Assembly: GCA_963556255.1 (NCBI GenBank)
Contig: OY744608.1
Span: 14,291,507-14,355,506 of the forward strand
DNA length: 64,000 bases
Reading direction: 5' to 3'
Source: Allolobophora icterica
Lineage: Eukaryota; Annelida; Clitellata; Crassiclitellata; Lumbricidae
Under the pieces are notes generated by a model. It was not told the origin of the DNA and made no database searches. It worked only from the letters and a program-made list of their open reading frames with translations. A program made the position numbers and the translations under genes. Below are positions 53,662 to 64,000 of the stretch, one piece after another. Each line of letters begins with the position of its first letter. Position 1 is the stretch's first letter.

Positions 53662-53989
53662 GCAGACTGAGACAGACAGCAGTTCGTAATAAGTAGTAGA
53701 AGTAGTCGTTTTCCACACACTATAAATTTCATCCTTTGAGTAATAACAAAATAAAATAATTTTGAATGGTAACAATAATAGATATAATTAACATAAGTGT
53801 GTTATATTAGGTTGTAAAATGATAACCCCACTTTCTAGACCAGTCTATTAACGACTGGAGTTGGAATTGCAGTTACTCTGGGATAGCATAAATTTATATA
53901 GCCGTCCAATGTGTCCATCGTTTCTTCTATGCGTTCGCTCATCTGCTGCCTCTTTCGCCTTGCATGCCGTCATTGTCAACATCAGCTAT

Positions 53990-54155
53990 CTGTCACCGCT
54001 ATCCTCAGCTATCTGTCACTGCCACCGCTATCCTCAGCTATCTGTCACTGTCACCGATATATCCTCAGCTATCTGTCACTGCAGTCACCGCTATCCTCAG
54101 CTATCTGTCGCTGTCAGCGCTATCCTCAGCTATCTGTCACTGTCAGCGCTATCGC
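53990..54155. repeat. Minisatellite, CTCAGCTATCTGTCACTG unit
   Basis: Five to six units of about 28 bp (CAGCTATCTGTCACTG then CACCGCTATCCT). Overlapping Leu/Ser/Tyr-rich frames come from this array. Confidence 0.9.
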
Positions 54156-54159
54156 TTAT

Positions 54160-55175
54160 CCTCTCCACCGCAGCATTTCAGTCAAGACTGAAAAAGGACC
54201 TTTTAACGTATATCCTGTAATTGTTCCGCTCCATCAGCATCCTAGGGACCTAGGCTATGACCATCGTCAGCAACGATTTTCACCGTATACCAGCTAGCAC
54301 ATCCACTTGCAGCCCATGTAGGATCCATAGGCCTACTCCTGTATGGGTCCACATTGGTCCGACCTAATGCCCAAGAATACGCTGACAGGGATGTTGTGTG
54401 CAACCACGTGTTTGGCATACCATTCAGTGTAAAGTTTGAACAAATCCTAAGTTCCTACAGTGTGAAATTTTGAATCATCCCGTATAGTATATTATAGTCC
54501 TTTGACAATGGTGTGAAATTGGGCTTCAGTGCGTTTGCCGGATGGTGAGCGTTATCACAAAACTTTTGGAGTGTCCTCGACCATTCATTCAATCGAACAC
54601 ATCCGGTCCAATGTCATTAGACTTTCAACGGGGATCGTGTCGAGGGCTAAATGATAACCATAGGCTGTACACTACTCAAGAACCAAAACAGCCCAGCTGG
54701 CCAATTTTTCCATATATCACTCCACCGAAGTAGGTTGCTATCACACGAACCGATCTATTTGCCCACGCACTTCTAGGTCAGCGTTCACATGCAGGCAGCG
54801 GAGGTGGGGGTGGGGGGCGTGGGGGCGAACGAGACGGACCACTACATTCCCAGCGTAGCGTAGGTCATAGGCCAACATCTCGAAAACTGGATATGATATT
54901 AGACGATTTAGTGGTTGGAAACCACTTAAAACTAGAAGTAGAAAATATGATGGCAACTCAACGAGGCAAGCCGTTCAGCATAATTATGTACTAATTACAA
55001 TAGGCATAGCCGCATAGTTTGGTGAACTTTGGTCATATAGAAGAATGCAAGCTGTCTCGCAGAGCTGTGCAGATACAAGTTTTGAAGGAAAGAGAATCGA
55101 AGGAAGTTCACGACTAGGGCATATAGGCATACAGTAGATAACATAAAGAAAAATGTAAATGCACACGTTTGGGTT
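54160..55175. other. Intergenic, no gene seen
   Basis: Mixed-composition sequence upstream of the EF-hand gene with one G-rich stretch at 54803-54826. No coding or RNA feature is supported. Confidence 0.45.
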
Positions 55176-55345
55176 CTACAGTGACCGTCTGGCCTCGACC
55201 CTGCTAATTTTTTTAGCTGAATATTGATCATGCGAGGTCCTTCACCACCGTTGCCCGTTTCACTGTGTGCCAGTGCCACGCCATTTAAGGTCCTGCCGTG
55301 GTGCGCGGACCGCACTAGCCCAAGATTCAAGTCTTTTATTAAAAT
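55175..55345. repeat. Dispersed repeat D, copy 1
   Basis: Contains GACCGTCTGGCCT, CCTTCACCACCGTTGCCCGT, TGCCACGCCATTTAAGGTCC and CGCACTAGCCCAAGATT. Copies 2 and 3 are at 56565-56710 and 57568-57705, all in the same orientation. Class unknown; possibly a SINE body. Confidence 0.7.
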
Positions 55346-55794
55346 AGGCCTACGCCAGTATCGTAGTGCGAACCGGCATAGACATAACAAAGGTTAAATC
55401 AAATATGAGCACAAGGACTTCACATAATTATGACCAAAAAGAATGGGAACCATTCATTCGCACCTCCTTCACCACGCCAAATTTACCGTCAAGAATTGCC
55501 AAATTACCGTCAAGAATTGACGATGATAACGACGAGGATGACGTCAGTGGTTGGGTTCCAAATTCTATTCTGAAACCCACAGAAGCCTGATCTTTCGGCT
55601 CGTGTTCCAAAAAATCATCTAAGCTTATGATTATACTCAAATTTTGAGTCTGTTGCTATTCAGAGAGCTGTTTTATTCCTCAGATTTTCTCTCGTTTACA
55701 TCCATGCATGGTTCACGCGTTAGTTGGAATGGTCTATGGTTGTGCTGTTTGTGCCTAGGGTGTAACTAAAATTGGTAGTTTAACGTCTATCCAG

Positions 55795-55890
55795 CAGGTG
55801 TCTAATGCACAAGGCATCAACGGATGGTGCACCAAAACGAAGCCGGAGTCAGGTCCATATATGCAGCTGATCAGTTCGCTAAGATTGATA
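55795..55890 (-). mobile_element. LINE 3' end fragment
   Basis: GGTGTCTAATGCACAAGGCA then TGGTGCACCAAAACGAAGCC is the reverse complement of the LINE 3' end at 6600-6655. Confidence 0.7.
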
Positions 55891-55954
55891 GACAGGGTGT
55901 CGTTGCATTGTTACGTACAAAAACGTATACTAGATGAAAATCAATTTAATTAAG

Positions 55955-56115
55955 CTAGTTCTGACAGGCAGCCAGGGCATGAAGTGTTAACGATTTGAAT
56001 TTTCTTAGCCTCGGCATATGAGTGCGGGTGGCCAGTTCTGTCTCTCGCATTCTTATCTGTTCCAGATAGTGTACGGTCAATGTATTCGTTATAGCTGAAT
56101 TCTCGGGATCTGCAG
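55955..56115 (-). mobile_element. SINE family 1 fragment, headless
   Basis: On the minus strand: TACATTGACCGTACACTATC, AACTGGCCACCCGCACTCAT and ATGCCGAGGCTAAGAAAATT match the SINE body at 36838-37180. The tRNA-like head is missing. Confidence 0.78.
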
Positions 56116-56379
56116 GTGCAGCCCAAATCTTTAGGCAAATTTAAGCTCTAGCAAATTTAAGCCCTCAGCACCTCGATTAACACTCCAGCATAGGCCTACC
56201 ATTCACTGAACTACTGCCCTCTACTGAGTACAGCAGAGTAAATACAATAGAGCAACTACGGAAAACAAATTTGATCCAGAGTCCGATTCATATTTATTCG
56301 CTAGGTGTCATTCCTGTTAGGAAGAGATGAGTGATATGGCGTTTCATCTCTACGACCCAGGTTCGAATCCTGGCCCCGA

Positions 56380-56400
56380 TATCGATATAGATCGCATTCA
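56380..56400 (+). other. tRNA-like T-arm remnant nearby (56350-56385)
   Basis: CCCAGGTTCGAATCCTGGCC at about 56356-56375 is a perfect T-arm with B box, but no matching acceptor, D arm or anticodon stem is found upstream. Probably the tail of a tRNA-derived repeat rather than a tRNA gene. Confidence 0.3.
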
Positions 56401-56468
56401 AAACTAGTAGCCTTATTCATTTCCCCCTTGAATAAAAAAACGAGACTGGACTGGGTACGTAATGTTTC

Positions 56469-56483
56469 CGGGGGGGGGGGGGT
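56469..56483. repeat. Poly(G) run
   Basis: An uninterrupted run of about 14 G. Nothing else is called from 56400 to 56560. Confidence 0.9.
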
Positions 56484-56564
56484 TGAAAGCTCCAGAAGTT
56501 AAGAATTGTTCTAGAAACAGTGGGTGTAAAAGTAAATTTACGCGTTTCTACATAACCAGCGTAT

Positions 56565-56710
56565 ACGGCCTGTATACCTGTCCATTTTCAATCAGCATAT
56601 CTGGGTGATATCCTTCACCATCGCTGCCCTTCTAAATGCCACACCATTAGAGTTCCCGTGTAGGCACTAGGCCTACCGACCGCGTGAGCCCGAGAAATCT
56701 CTAAATTTAA
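56565..56710. repeat. Dispersed repeat D, copy 2
   Basis: ATATCCTTCACCATCGCTGC, TGCCACACCATTAGAGTTCC and GCGTGAGCCCGAGAAATC match copy 1 with many changes. Confidence 0.6.
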
Positions 56711-56869
56711 AAGCAATGCGAACTGTCATCACGACGCACAGTCCCCTCTGACTTTTTTACACCAATATTCATTCACTCATTTTCAAAATTTAACATAGCG
56801 CCCCATCAAGTTACCTACTCAGGAGCGCTTCCAGCCCAACCACGGCCATATAAATTGGACTTAAGCAAC

Positions 56870-57160
56870 TTATATAACATATATTAAGCGAACTATCCTT
56901 AGGCAACAGGCGCATCTGCAATAGGAGATGGTTCCGACTCTAGAGAAAGCACGACGCTGCCTAGTTGCGGTGTTAGCACGATGAACCAAGAGCTCACTCG
57001 CAGAAGAGCGAAGGGCTCGGCGGCCAGCCACATGAGAGACATAACAGCACAGCTCACGTAAGTAAACCGGGGCACATCCAAGAAGGCATCGCCAAATCAA
57101 CGCAGCTATTCTATATGTAGCAAACGTAACCCAGCTCAACTGAAAGAGATGGCTCAATAA
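56870..57160 (-). mobile_element. CR1/L2-like LINE fragment, decayed
   Basis: Minus-strand words YRIAALIWRCLLGCAPVYLR, RSSASELLVHRANTATRQRR and AFSRVGT correspond to the conserved segment after the reverse transcriptase, ending before the WN-x-LP word. Different subfamily from 6205-6690. Confidence 0.65.
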
Positions 57161-57567
57161 ACAACCAATATGACGGCGACAATTAGGCCGAAGTCACTAG
57201 ACATTTTGGGTTGCTTGCAACAGTTTTTAGATACGTCGATTCGACAACATCCCACCAGGTTTTCACTTGAAATTATTGTTTGCCCACAAAAGCGCGTTTT
57301 TTCTTGCTTTCTACTTCTGGATCAAAACGAGGCCCGATAACTTTGAAGGCATCACGTCTGTTCGTGTGCCCTCGATCAGTGGACCGACGTCGGAAATTTT
57401 CCGATTAGGCCTATTATAGCGCAGGACTAGAATAAACCCGCGTTTGCATAAGTGAGAATAGGCCTAATAATGTCTTCTGCCAGAGCACCACCGCAACGCC
57501 CAGAGTCCCAGACTACAGACAACAATGCAACAAAGCAGAAATTATAAATGTAAGCGATTTTCTATAA

Positions 57568-57705
57568 CGACCGTAGGCCTATTTGACCTTGACCATGCTC
57601 ATTTTTCAGTGAACTGAAATTTGACCTTCATCACCGCTGACCGTTTGAATGGGTGCCACGCCATTTAAGGTCCCCGTGTTGGGACCGTGCTAGCCCGAGA
57701 TTTAA
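57568..57705. repeat. Dispersed repeat D, copy 3
   Basis: ACCTTCATCACCGCTGACCG, GTGCCACGCCATTTAAGGTC and GTGCTAGCCCGAGATTTAAA match copy 1. Confidence 0.68.
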
Positions 57706-57709
57706 ATCG

Positions 57710-58218
57710 ATTATGATTATACGATTACCAGTAAAAAAACGACACAATCATTAGCCTAGGCCTATGCATTGTCATGTTATTATCCGGTGCTCAGCTAAAA
57801 TGCGAAGCAGCAAACTGCAAATTAAACACCGGAGCAAAAATTGTGGGACATCCAATGACGCACTCTCGACTCGCATATAAAACGTGCCCTTACAAACATG
57901 ACAGAGTGATCTGGCTGCCGAAAACAGATTGGCGATTTATGATACGCGTTTGTCGCCCATCCGAAATTATAACGCTTGCATAGCTAGGCTTGAGCAGGTC
58001 CTTTGGATTTTATGGCTTCCGATCTTTAAGAAGGCAAAAGGATACTATTATGTGGTTCTCATTCATACATTTTCTGCACTTTTCTGGATTACCTCACCGA
58101 TTTCAACGGATCCGAAATCTTGCGCTATAATAATGCATTTTGAAAGCGTTAAATGATACTTTGAGCCACGTTTATATACAGTAATATAAATTCTAGTGAA
58201 TAACATTTTGTATTGCGG

Positions 58219-58220
<2 letters not shown>
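57710..58220. other. Intergenic, no gene seen
   Basis: Frames of 69-75 codons overlap without domains. No repeat was recognised. Confidence 0.45.

Positions 58221-58221
<1 letters not shown>

Positions 58222-58285
<64 letters not shown>
58222..58285. repeat. (AT)n microsatellite
   Basis: 32 uninterrupted AT units after a GCGGCCGC (NotI-type) octamer at 58216-58223. Confidence 0.98.
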
Positions 58286-58288
<3 letters not shown>

Positions 58289-58961
58289 TGAACGGATGAT
58301 CCATGTATTGACCAGGCTTAAACAAAGATCTAAAACTCTCATAATAGTCGCTTTGGATATAGACAAACATGCACAACTAAAAATGACTGAAGATACACCG
58401 CTCAGATCAAGGCGCCTTGTACGCTTTAACCAAAGTGCTACCTGTAACCCTTCAGGACATATGCTGTAACAGTTCTGTCTGATAAATCAAGGATCCACGC
58501 AAAATGTATTCAACCATGCAACGCAGGCCTATTTTCAACAGGTGGGTAAAACAAAAACTAGGCCTACGCAAGTCTAAGTAGGCTAACAACTATTCTAGGT
58601 CAGTGTATTCCATCCGTGTTTCTATGTTTAGGCCTACGCTGCGCAGTCAAACGGAGAATTATAGGACAGCAGTCACGGCACCAGCCAATCACCCCGTTCC
58701 GTTATATATATAAGTCTGTACAGCCATTGAACGATTACAAAACATTGCCTCAGCCTGTAGGCCTAAGTAGTTCCAGGGCTGCCCACGTGAACAACACGCA
58801 ACCTTGTTCGTTGACCGACTATGAGAACTGCCCTAGAAATAACGTTCGTCTATGGACAGCCTAATGCCTGGTAAATGAGTGAAACCAATGTATATAATAG
58901 AAGTAAGTATATTTGCGCCAATGTCAACAGCTACGGAGGAAGAAGCTAATACATTTTTATA

Positions 58962-59028
<67 letters not shown>

Positions 59029-59090
59029 TTTATTCTTTAATTAAGCGCCTGCAAACGCACTGCGGCTGCGCTGTACATGTACATGTTATG
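58962..59090 (-). mobile_element. LINE 3' end with (ATT)n tail
   Basis: On the minus strand GCGCAGCCGCAGTGCGTTTG, CAGGCGCTTAATTAAAGAAT then (ATT)n: the terminal stem and microsatellite tail of a CR1/L2-like LINE. The (AAT)n part is 58962-59029 on the plus strand. Confidence 0.7.
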
Positions 59091-59099
59091 CGATAAATC

Positions 59100-60990
59100 T
59101 TAACTACTAACAGAACAGACAGCCTGCAATACACGGCGCAAATTGCAGCCTACAAAGCATGTCCGCCTATGGGACTCGATCTCTGTACCTCTCGCACTCT
59201 ACGCCAGATGTTATCCAATGCGCTATCAGATAATATACAGAATTCTCAGACACGACATAATTGTTACTGCGGATGATTTTAACTTACCCATCGCCGCCAT
59301 ATGGCTGGCGTCAAGAACTGATGATGATATGATATTATTTTCTAGCTGCAGGAAAGCGTTTGTTAAGTTTCGTAGGATTGTTCACCCTAATTTGAATTAA
59401 ATAAGTATACACCAGCAATTTATGAAGATTTCTTTATTCTTTGGACTACTCTCTGGAAACCCCCTCTGATTTGGTTTGGCCTTCTGGAAACCGGACTCGG
59501 GCCTCTTTTGGACCATTCTCTGGAACCCCTCTGATTTGACGTAGCGCTCGTGAATAGGCTGGTGTCCTGCGCTTGGCCTTCGAGTGGCGCTTTAGAAGTT
59601 TAGAGATTACGATTACGAAAGATAAAAGAGTATCTATCATCTTTGAGTAGTAGTGTGTGGAGTACGGTAGCCGACATTGATTTCGATCGCTCGGTTCGAA
59701 GCGCGAAAATAACGAGTTTACCTCCTCAAGGAGATATAGGCTACGAGCATTGGAACCTTGACGCAGTAACGCAGAATTATTTAGCGTAGGCCCCTAATAG
59801 TTTCACTACGTTCGAATAACTCCGCCACTGCTCGTACTCTGGCAGTGCCACTCCCAAGCCTGGATAAAGGAGGAGGGCGACGCTAATGGTCTTTGTTATC
59901 ACACGGTGTCGTTAAACTGAAACCAAAGATCTTAGAGTCGTAGTCTACGACTCTAAGATCTTTGCTGAAACTACTACTGCGATCGAATAGTGTAGAGTGA
60001 TATATGAAGGAATTGGCGTGCCATCGGCTTTGACCATGACAGCGCGAAGTATCACGCGGTTTAGGCATGGAGGCCATAAACAAGACGCCGAGGGTCATCT
60101 GTGGTGAATGATTGCACCATGTAGGATGGGATGTTTTTATGGTGACGGTAAGTTAGGGGTCAGTTTATATTAATTTCTACAGTTAATAGCATTGCATTTA
60201 TCCCGCAAATTTGTGACGTTATTTTCTTACCGCACCCAGTAGCATTTAGTTATTCCGAAGATGAAGAGGAGGGGTAGCGATCAGAGACAGAGACCAAGAT
60301 CTCCTATGTACCGTATCCGTTCTCTTAGAATAAAGTCACTCTGGGAGCCTAAGTTTTGTGGTGGCAGCGAATGCAGCCGCATGGTTTCGTGGATGACTTC
60401 AGCAGCTGATTTAATGGGTATTTTGATGACTGTAGCGAGTTTTTTGTGGGTGTTGCGCAAACCCGCGTAGTATAGAGTTTGCAAGTAGGGAGGGAACTTG
60501 TGGTTTTGTAGATGCATGTTATGGCCATACGGATATACTATTCAGTGTCAACGGAATATTCGTCATCTACATTTGCTGGTAACCTAATCTAATTTACTAA
60601 CTGTTGATGATTTGATACTTACGAAATAATCGTAATTGTAAACTCCAAATTTCTTAAGCGCTACTCGAAAGCTTAGAAGCGCGAAGCACCAGCTTATAAT
60701 ATTCACGAGCGCTGCGTCGTATCAGAGGGGTTGTCCAGAGATCGATGTCCGATGGAGTTCCGAGTCCGGTTGCCAGAGACCATGCAGAAAGAGGCAGAAA
60801 ATGGATTGCTCCTAAACTATTCAAAACTGAGTTTCTCCTTTGTGGAGCTTCTTTGAATTATATCCACTTGGGCACGTTTGTTATACAACACAGCTGTTCT
60901 GGCAGCAATTTGGGTTTGTGTTTCACTCAGACTTGTCATTTAGCGAATGTGTTAACTCTATATGCAGTTCTACCCACTATCACATCAGTG
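59100..60990. other. Intergenic, no convincing gene
   Basis: Contains short imperfect repeats of TCTGGAA..CCCTCTGATTTG at 59450-59540 and a palindrome at 59924. A minus-strand frame at 60517-60281 contains QSDFILRERIRYIGDL, which is partly repeated at 61644-61675, so it is probably part of a dispersed repeat. Confidence 0.4.
59924..59964. repeat. Near-perfect 41-bp palindrome
   Basis: CAAAGATCTTAGAGTCGTAG and its exact reverse complement flank a single T. No loop to speak of, so it would extrude as a cruciform. Confidence 0.95.
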
Positions 60991-60991
60991 A

Positions 60992-61634
60992 GGTAAACGT
61001 ACGCTTTAGCGTATTTAATTATTGGCAGGATTTCGAAAAAATGAATAGCGTAAATAATTATTTCATCAACCTTCCAGCTTCTAGTTTAGTTTAATATTAC
61101 ACATTTTAATCGTTCATCCATCCAGCTTCCAGTTTTAGCTCATTTTCATCGCATATCCAGCTTCTATTTCAAGTTTTACTATGACATGTTTTCATCGCTC
61201 ATCCACGGCAATGATATCGGCGTTAAACGATATAGTTTCATCGCAATTCCAAAGTCTTCTAGTTTCCGTTTTATTATGTAATATTTTCATCATTTATCCA
61301 GCTTCTAGTTTAAATAATATTTTCATCAATCATCCAACTTCTAGTTTGAGTTATATTTTCATCAGTCATCACAATTGCTGATAACTATCCACTATAAGAG
61401 TGTACATATAACCTCCTAACCTGGAGGATTACCTTCTTCGCACATCCAGCTTCTCGTTTGATCTCCATTTTCATCGCTTATCCAGCTTCCAGTTTGACTT
61501 ATATTTCCATCGCTCATCCAGCTTCTAGTTTGATTTCTATTTTCATCGCTCATACAGCTTCCAATAATTAAATACGCTAAAGCGAACGTGGACATTTCGT
61601 CCAATAATTAAATACGCTAAAACGTACGTTTACC
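60992..61634. mobile_element. MULE-type MITE, 643 bp, perfect 9-bp TSD
   Basis: Ends GGTAAACGTACGCTTTAGCG and CGCTAAAACGTACGTTTACC, inverted over about 34 bp; flanks CATCAGTGA at 60983-60991 and 61635-61643 are identical. A 9-bp duplication is the MULE standard. The right TIR is present twice in tandem (61561-61592 and 61600-61634). The interior is an array of TTTCATCGCTCATCCAGCTT-type units. These TIRs differ from those of the MULE at 5708. Confidence 0.88.
61080..61560. repeat. Internal satellite of the MULE MITE
   Basis: Units like ATCCAGCTTCTAGTTT with TATTTTCATCGCTC spacers recur about twelve times with varied spacing. Confidence 0.8.
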
Positions 61635-61679
61635 CATCAGTGATATCCGTTCTGTTAGAATCAAGTCACTCTGTACTGG

Positions 61680-62400
61680 AAAGTACTTGGAAGGGTATGG
61701 TAGTTTTGACACACAGAAGACAGGAAGAGGTGGCTATCAGCCAAGATAAAACAAAAAATTATGATTGTAAACTGAATGAAGCTGACAGGATCATGATCAA
61801 TGACAGAGAGGTTGGGTCCATAGACAAATTCTGTTATCTCGTTAGCTTGACAATAACATACAACAATTGGACTGAAGATACACATTGGAAAGGCAAATGC
61901 TGCTTGGAAAACTCGAAAGGATATGGAAGAACAATAGATGCAGTATGAAGACTAACCTTTGCAGTGCCATAGTTTTGAGTACGCTGCTGTACGGATCCGA
62001 GACGTGGCCGATGATGGTGGCAAAAACTGGAGGCAGCATAGTATAGGTGGCTGAGGAGAATTCTGCATGTTTCATGGTGTGATAAAATACCGAATAAAAC
62101 CACAAAGAGAGTGAATGGGAAAGGAAGATATATACAGGGAACATTATTAGAAGGAGAAGATTGAAATGGATGGGACATGTAGTTTGTAATGACAAGTGAT
62201 GAGCTTGACCCCTGAGGTAATAAGGAAAAGGGTCAGACCACAGAAGAACTGGTCAGAGACCATCAGGGACATTTTGAGGTGCTTGGGAGATTTTGTGAGA
62301 TGAGGCTGAAAGACTGACAGTGAACAGAGATGAATGGAGAAGATGCATTGCCAAATGTGTGACCTGAATGGGAAGGACAAAGTACTAAGTAATAAGTAAT
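61680..62400 (+). mobile_element. RTE-like LINE fragment, decayed
   Basis: Words in order across frameshifts: DKTKNYDCKLNEADRIMIND, EVGSIDKFCYLVSLTITYNN, LCSAIVLSTLLYGSETWPMM, RWLRRILHVS and later RVRPQKNWSETIRDILR. This is the order after the reverse transcriptase active site in RTE-like LINEs. Stops and shifts make it dead. It lies just upstream of the LRR gene. Confidence 0.75.
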
Positions 62401-62625
62401 GACTTAAGGAGTAATACAAATATCTTTGTCACATTATTTGTCATCATTACAAACTGCTGTTTGTAAACATATTTTCTCATCATATTCTAATTTTTTTCAT
62501 TGTATTTTTTTAGAATAATCAGATATTTCATCAGGCTGTATGAAGTCTGCATGTTAACAGAGTATAAAACTGCAATTCCTTAATATGATTTGTTGTTTCT
62601 GCTTTTCTTCAGGTAATCTCTAGCG

Positions 62626-64000
62626 ATGGCTCTTCTGCATTTTTGCATCCTATTCATGGCATCAAGTGCCCATGTGTTTGGTGCTCCAAACACCTGTCCA
62701 CTTGTCTGTAACTGTAACGAGCTTCTTCGTGTAACCAGCTGCCGAGGTGGAAAATTGGAAAGGATTCCCTGGAATCTTCCAGATCCATCTGGGTTAAAGG
62801 AATTGGATATGCGGGAAAACAAAGTGCATTCCCTGACTGCACAGATTGTTTCCTATCCAAACCTGGAGATGCTGGATCTTGGAGAGAATGGGCTATTGAC
62901 AGTTGAGGACAATGTCTTTGATGCCTTAAACAAGTTAAAGATGCTTTCGATGCGGAACAACCAACTTCGAATCCTCAGTCCAAATACTTTTCACGGATTG
63001 AAGTCACTGCTGGTTCTTGATCTGAGTACAAATCAGCTTGAAACCCTTCAAGATGGAGTTTTTTCGGGTTTAGAAGCACTACAGGAACTGAACCTCGGAC
63101 GAAACAGACTTAGCAAAATAGAGCCAAGTGCCTTTAAGAATCTCGTAAAGCTCCGGTATCTGACTCTCACCGACAACTTTCTTCATCTATTTCCATCGTT
63201 AGAAGGTTTACTCAACCTGAACAGTCTTTATCTTGACATGAATCGAATTGGAGTAATACCTTCTGGAATTTTTAAAACTGTCTCAGATATTCAGCTGCTG
63301 AATCTTGATGGTAATCTCGTCTCACGAGTTGCAGATGATGCTTTTAACACAGCTCGTGGCTGTTCACAGATTCAGAGGTTGTCGCTCAGAGATAATCTTT
63401 TGATGTCTGTACCTCGACAAGCAATGGCTTGTCTGACAAACTTGGAGGTGTTGGACCTCAGTGGAAATCAGTTTGAATTCTTGACGAATTTGGATTTTAA
63501 AGGACTACCGAGACTTCGTGCTTTGACTCTGAGCAACCTACCGAGGCTGAAGGTCATTAGAAATGGTACGTTTTCGTCACAGCTTGCTCTGAGGGAGCTT
63601 ATCGTTCATTCAAACCGACAACTGTCAGCGATAGACTATGGATCGTTCGGCAATGCTGTGAACCTCAGAAGACTTGATCTTCATGGAAATGCTTTGGAAG
63701 TCCTCCATCAAGAACTCGTCAACTGGGACAGTCTTGAATTTCTTGACTTGCGTTACAATAGGTGGCACTGCAACTGCCAAATGCGCTGGCTCGTTGGTAA
63801 ACTTGCGCACACTGATTCGAACGAAACAGAGTATTTGAAGCTGGAAACTCGGTGTACATCGCCACAGCACCTTTCCTCCCAGCGGATTTCAGATCTTAGC
63901 GAAACCGATCTGCAATGCGATCAGGCAGAGCACGCAGAACAGTTGCAGCGCAAGGGTGAAGACAAGATTCTGTTCGGACTTCTTGGAGGGATCTGCAGTA
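62626..64000 (+). CDS. Leucine-rich repeat surface protein, 5' part, runs off the window
   Basis: An open frame of 458 codons without a stop. Residues 1-20 form a signal peptide. An LRRNT cap follows (C24, C28, C30, C39 in CPLVCNC..C), then about 13 leucine-rich repeats of LxxLxLxxNxL type (about 57-378), then an LRRCT cap (C382, C384, C410, C431 with NRWHCNCQMRWL). N-glycosylation sites include N313 and N399. The frame ends in DKILFGLLGGICS, which may open a transmembrane helix. This order fits LRR transmembrane proteins used in cell adhesion or neuronal wiring (LRRN, AMIGO, LRIT, kekkon-like), but Ig or other domains would be beyond the edge, so I do not choose a family. An acceptor (CTTTTCTTCAG) at 62612 places 14 bases of 5' UTR before the ATG, so an upstream noncoding exon is likely. 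Confidence 0.9.
   Translation, partial: MALLHFCILFMASSAHVFGAPNTCPLVCNCNELLRVTSCRGGKLERIPWNLPDPSGLKELDMRENKVHSLTAQIVSYPNLEMLDLGENGLLTVEDNVFDALNKLKMLSMRNNQLRILSPNTFHGLKSLLVLDLSTNQLETLQDGVFSGLEALQELNLGRNRLSKIEPSAFKNLVKLRYLTLTDNFLHLFPSLEGLLNLNSLYLDMNRIGVIPSGIFKTVSDIQLLNLDGNLVSRVADDAFNTARGCSQIQRLSLRDNLLMSVPRQAMACLTNLEVLDLSGNQFEFLTNLDFKGLPRLRALTLSNLPRLKVIRNGTFSSQLALRELIVHSNRQLSAIDYGSFGNAVNLRRLDLHGNALEVLHQELVNWDSLEFLDLRYNRWHCNCQMRWLVGKLAHTDSNETEYLKLETRCTSPQHLSSQRISDLSETDLQCDQAEHAEQLQRKGEDKILFGLLGGICS

Noticed and set aside
53911..54297. Leu/Ser/Tyr-rich frames of up to 128 codons
   Set aside because: They arise from the 28-bp CAGCTATCTGTCACTG minisatellite read in three frames.
56340..56390. Possible tRNA gene
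   Set aside because: Only the T-arm is good. No acceptor, D-arm or anticodon stem pairs with it.

Overview
This window is animal (metazoan) nuclear DNA. Its genes have many introns with GT-AG junctions. It carries a TTAGGG telomere-type block, AT-rich introns and a very heavy load of small DNA transposons and LINE fragments. The mix (many hAT-type MITEs, CR1/L2-like and RTE-like LINE tails, Mutator-like elements, tRNA-derived SINEs, an over-abundance of TAGGCCTA) fits a marine invertebrate such as a non-vertebrate deuterostome. I cannot name the species from sequence alone.

Host genes, left to right. (1) The first two coding exons of an MSK-type kinase (RPS6KA4/5 family) lie on the minus strand at 1091-4304; the rest of the gene is beyond the left edge. 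(2) A four-exon minus-strand gene at 22673-27470 encodes a 302-residue protein with repeated T-x-Y-x-x-R-Y motifs and an RFX X-box about 70 bases upstream of its start, so it is a candidate ciliary or axonemal protein. (3) Head-to-head with it, 508 bp away, is a complete 18-exon COG6 gene (conserved oligomeric Golgi complex subunit 6, 653 residues) at 27979-40076. (4) Convergent to COG6 is a three-exon minus-strand gene for a 141-residue calmodulin-like protein with four EF-hands (43439-51201). (5) A leucine-rich-repeat surface protein starts at 62626 and runs off the right edge.

Mobile DNA. A 7.4 kb Mutator-like element (5708-13123) has 96-bp terminal inverted repeats and an intact three-exon transposase with a WRKY/GCM1-like zinc site, MULE DDE core and SWIM finger. 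Next to it, about 13355-16929, is a TIR-bounded element with one intact intronless 793-codon ORF of the DUF7869 type; this is the best candidate here for a poorly described transposon class. It abuts a 781-bp MITE, and one 10-bp word, GGTTGCAGCC, occurs at all three junctions. At least nine hAT-like elements can be delimited to the base (eight with perfect 8-bp target duplications, one with a 7-of-8 match), including one hAT nested inside another. There are also a TTAA-flanked piggyBac-like MITE, two copies of a 63-bp TTAA MITE and a MULE-type MITE with a perfect 9-bp duplication.

From 43 to 62 kb the sequence is mostly intron and intergenic DNA filled with simple repeats, LINE and SINE debris and small duplications. 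A 582-bp GAT/GGT array sits 34 bases from a splice donor of the EF-hand gene. Exon models were made by eye from reading frame, splice consensus and phase; no alignment or transcript evidence was available.
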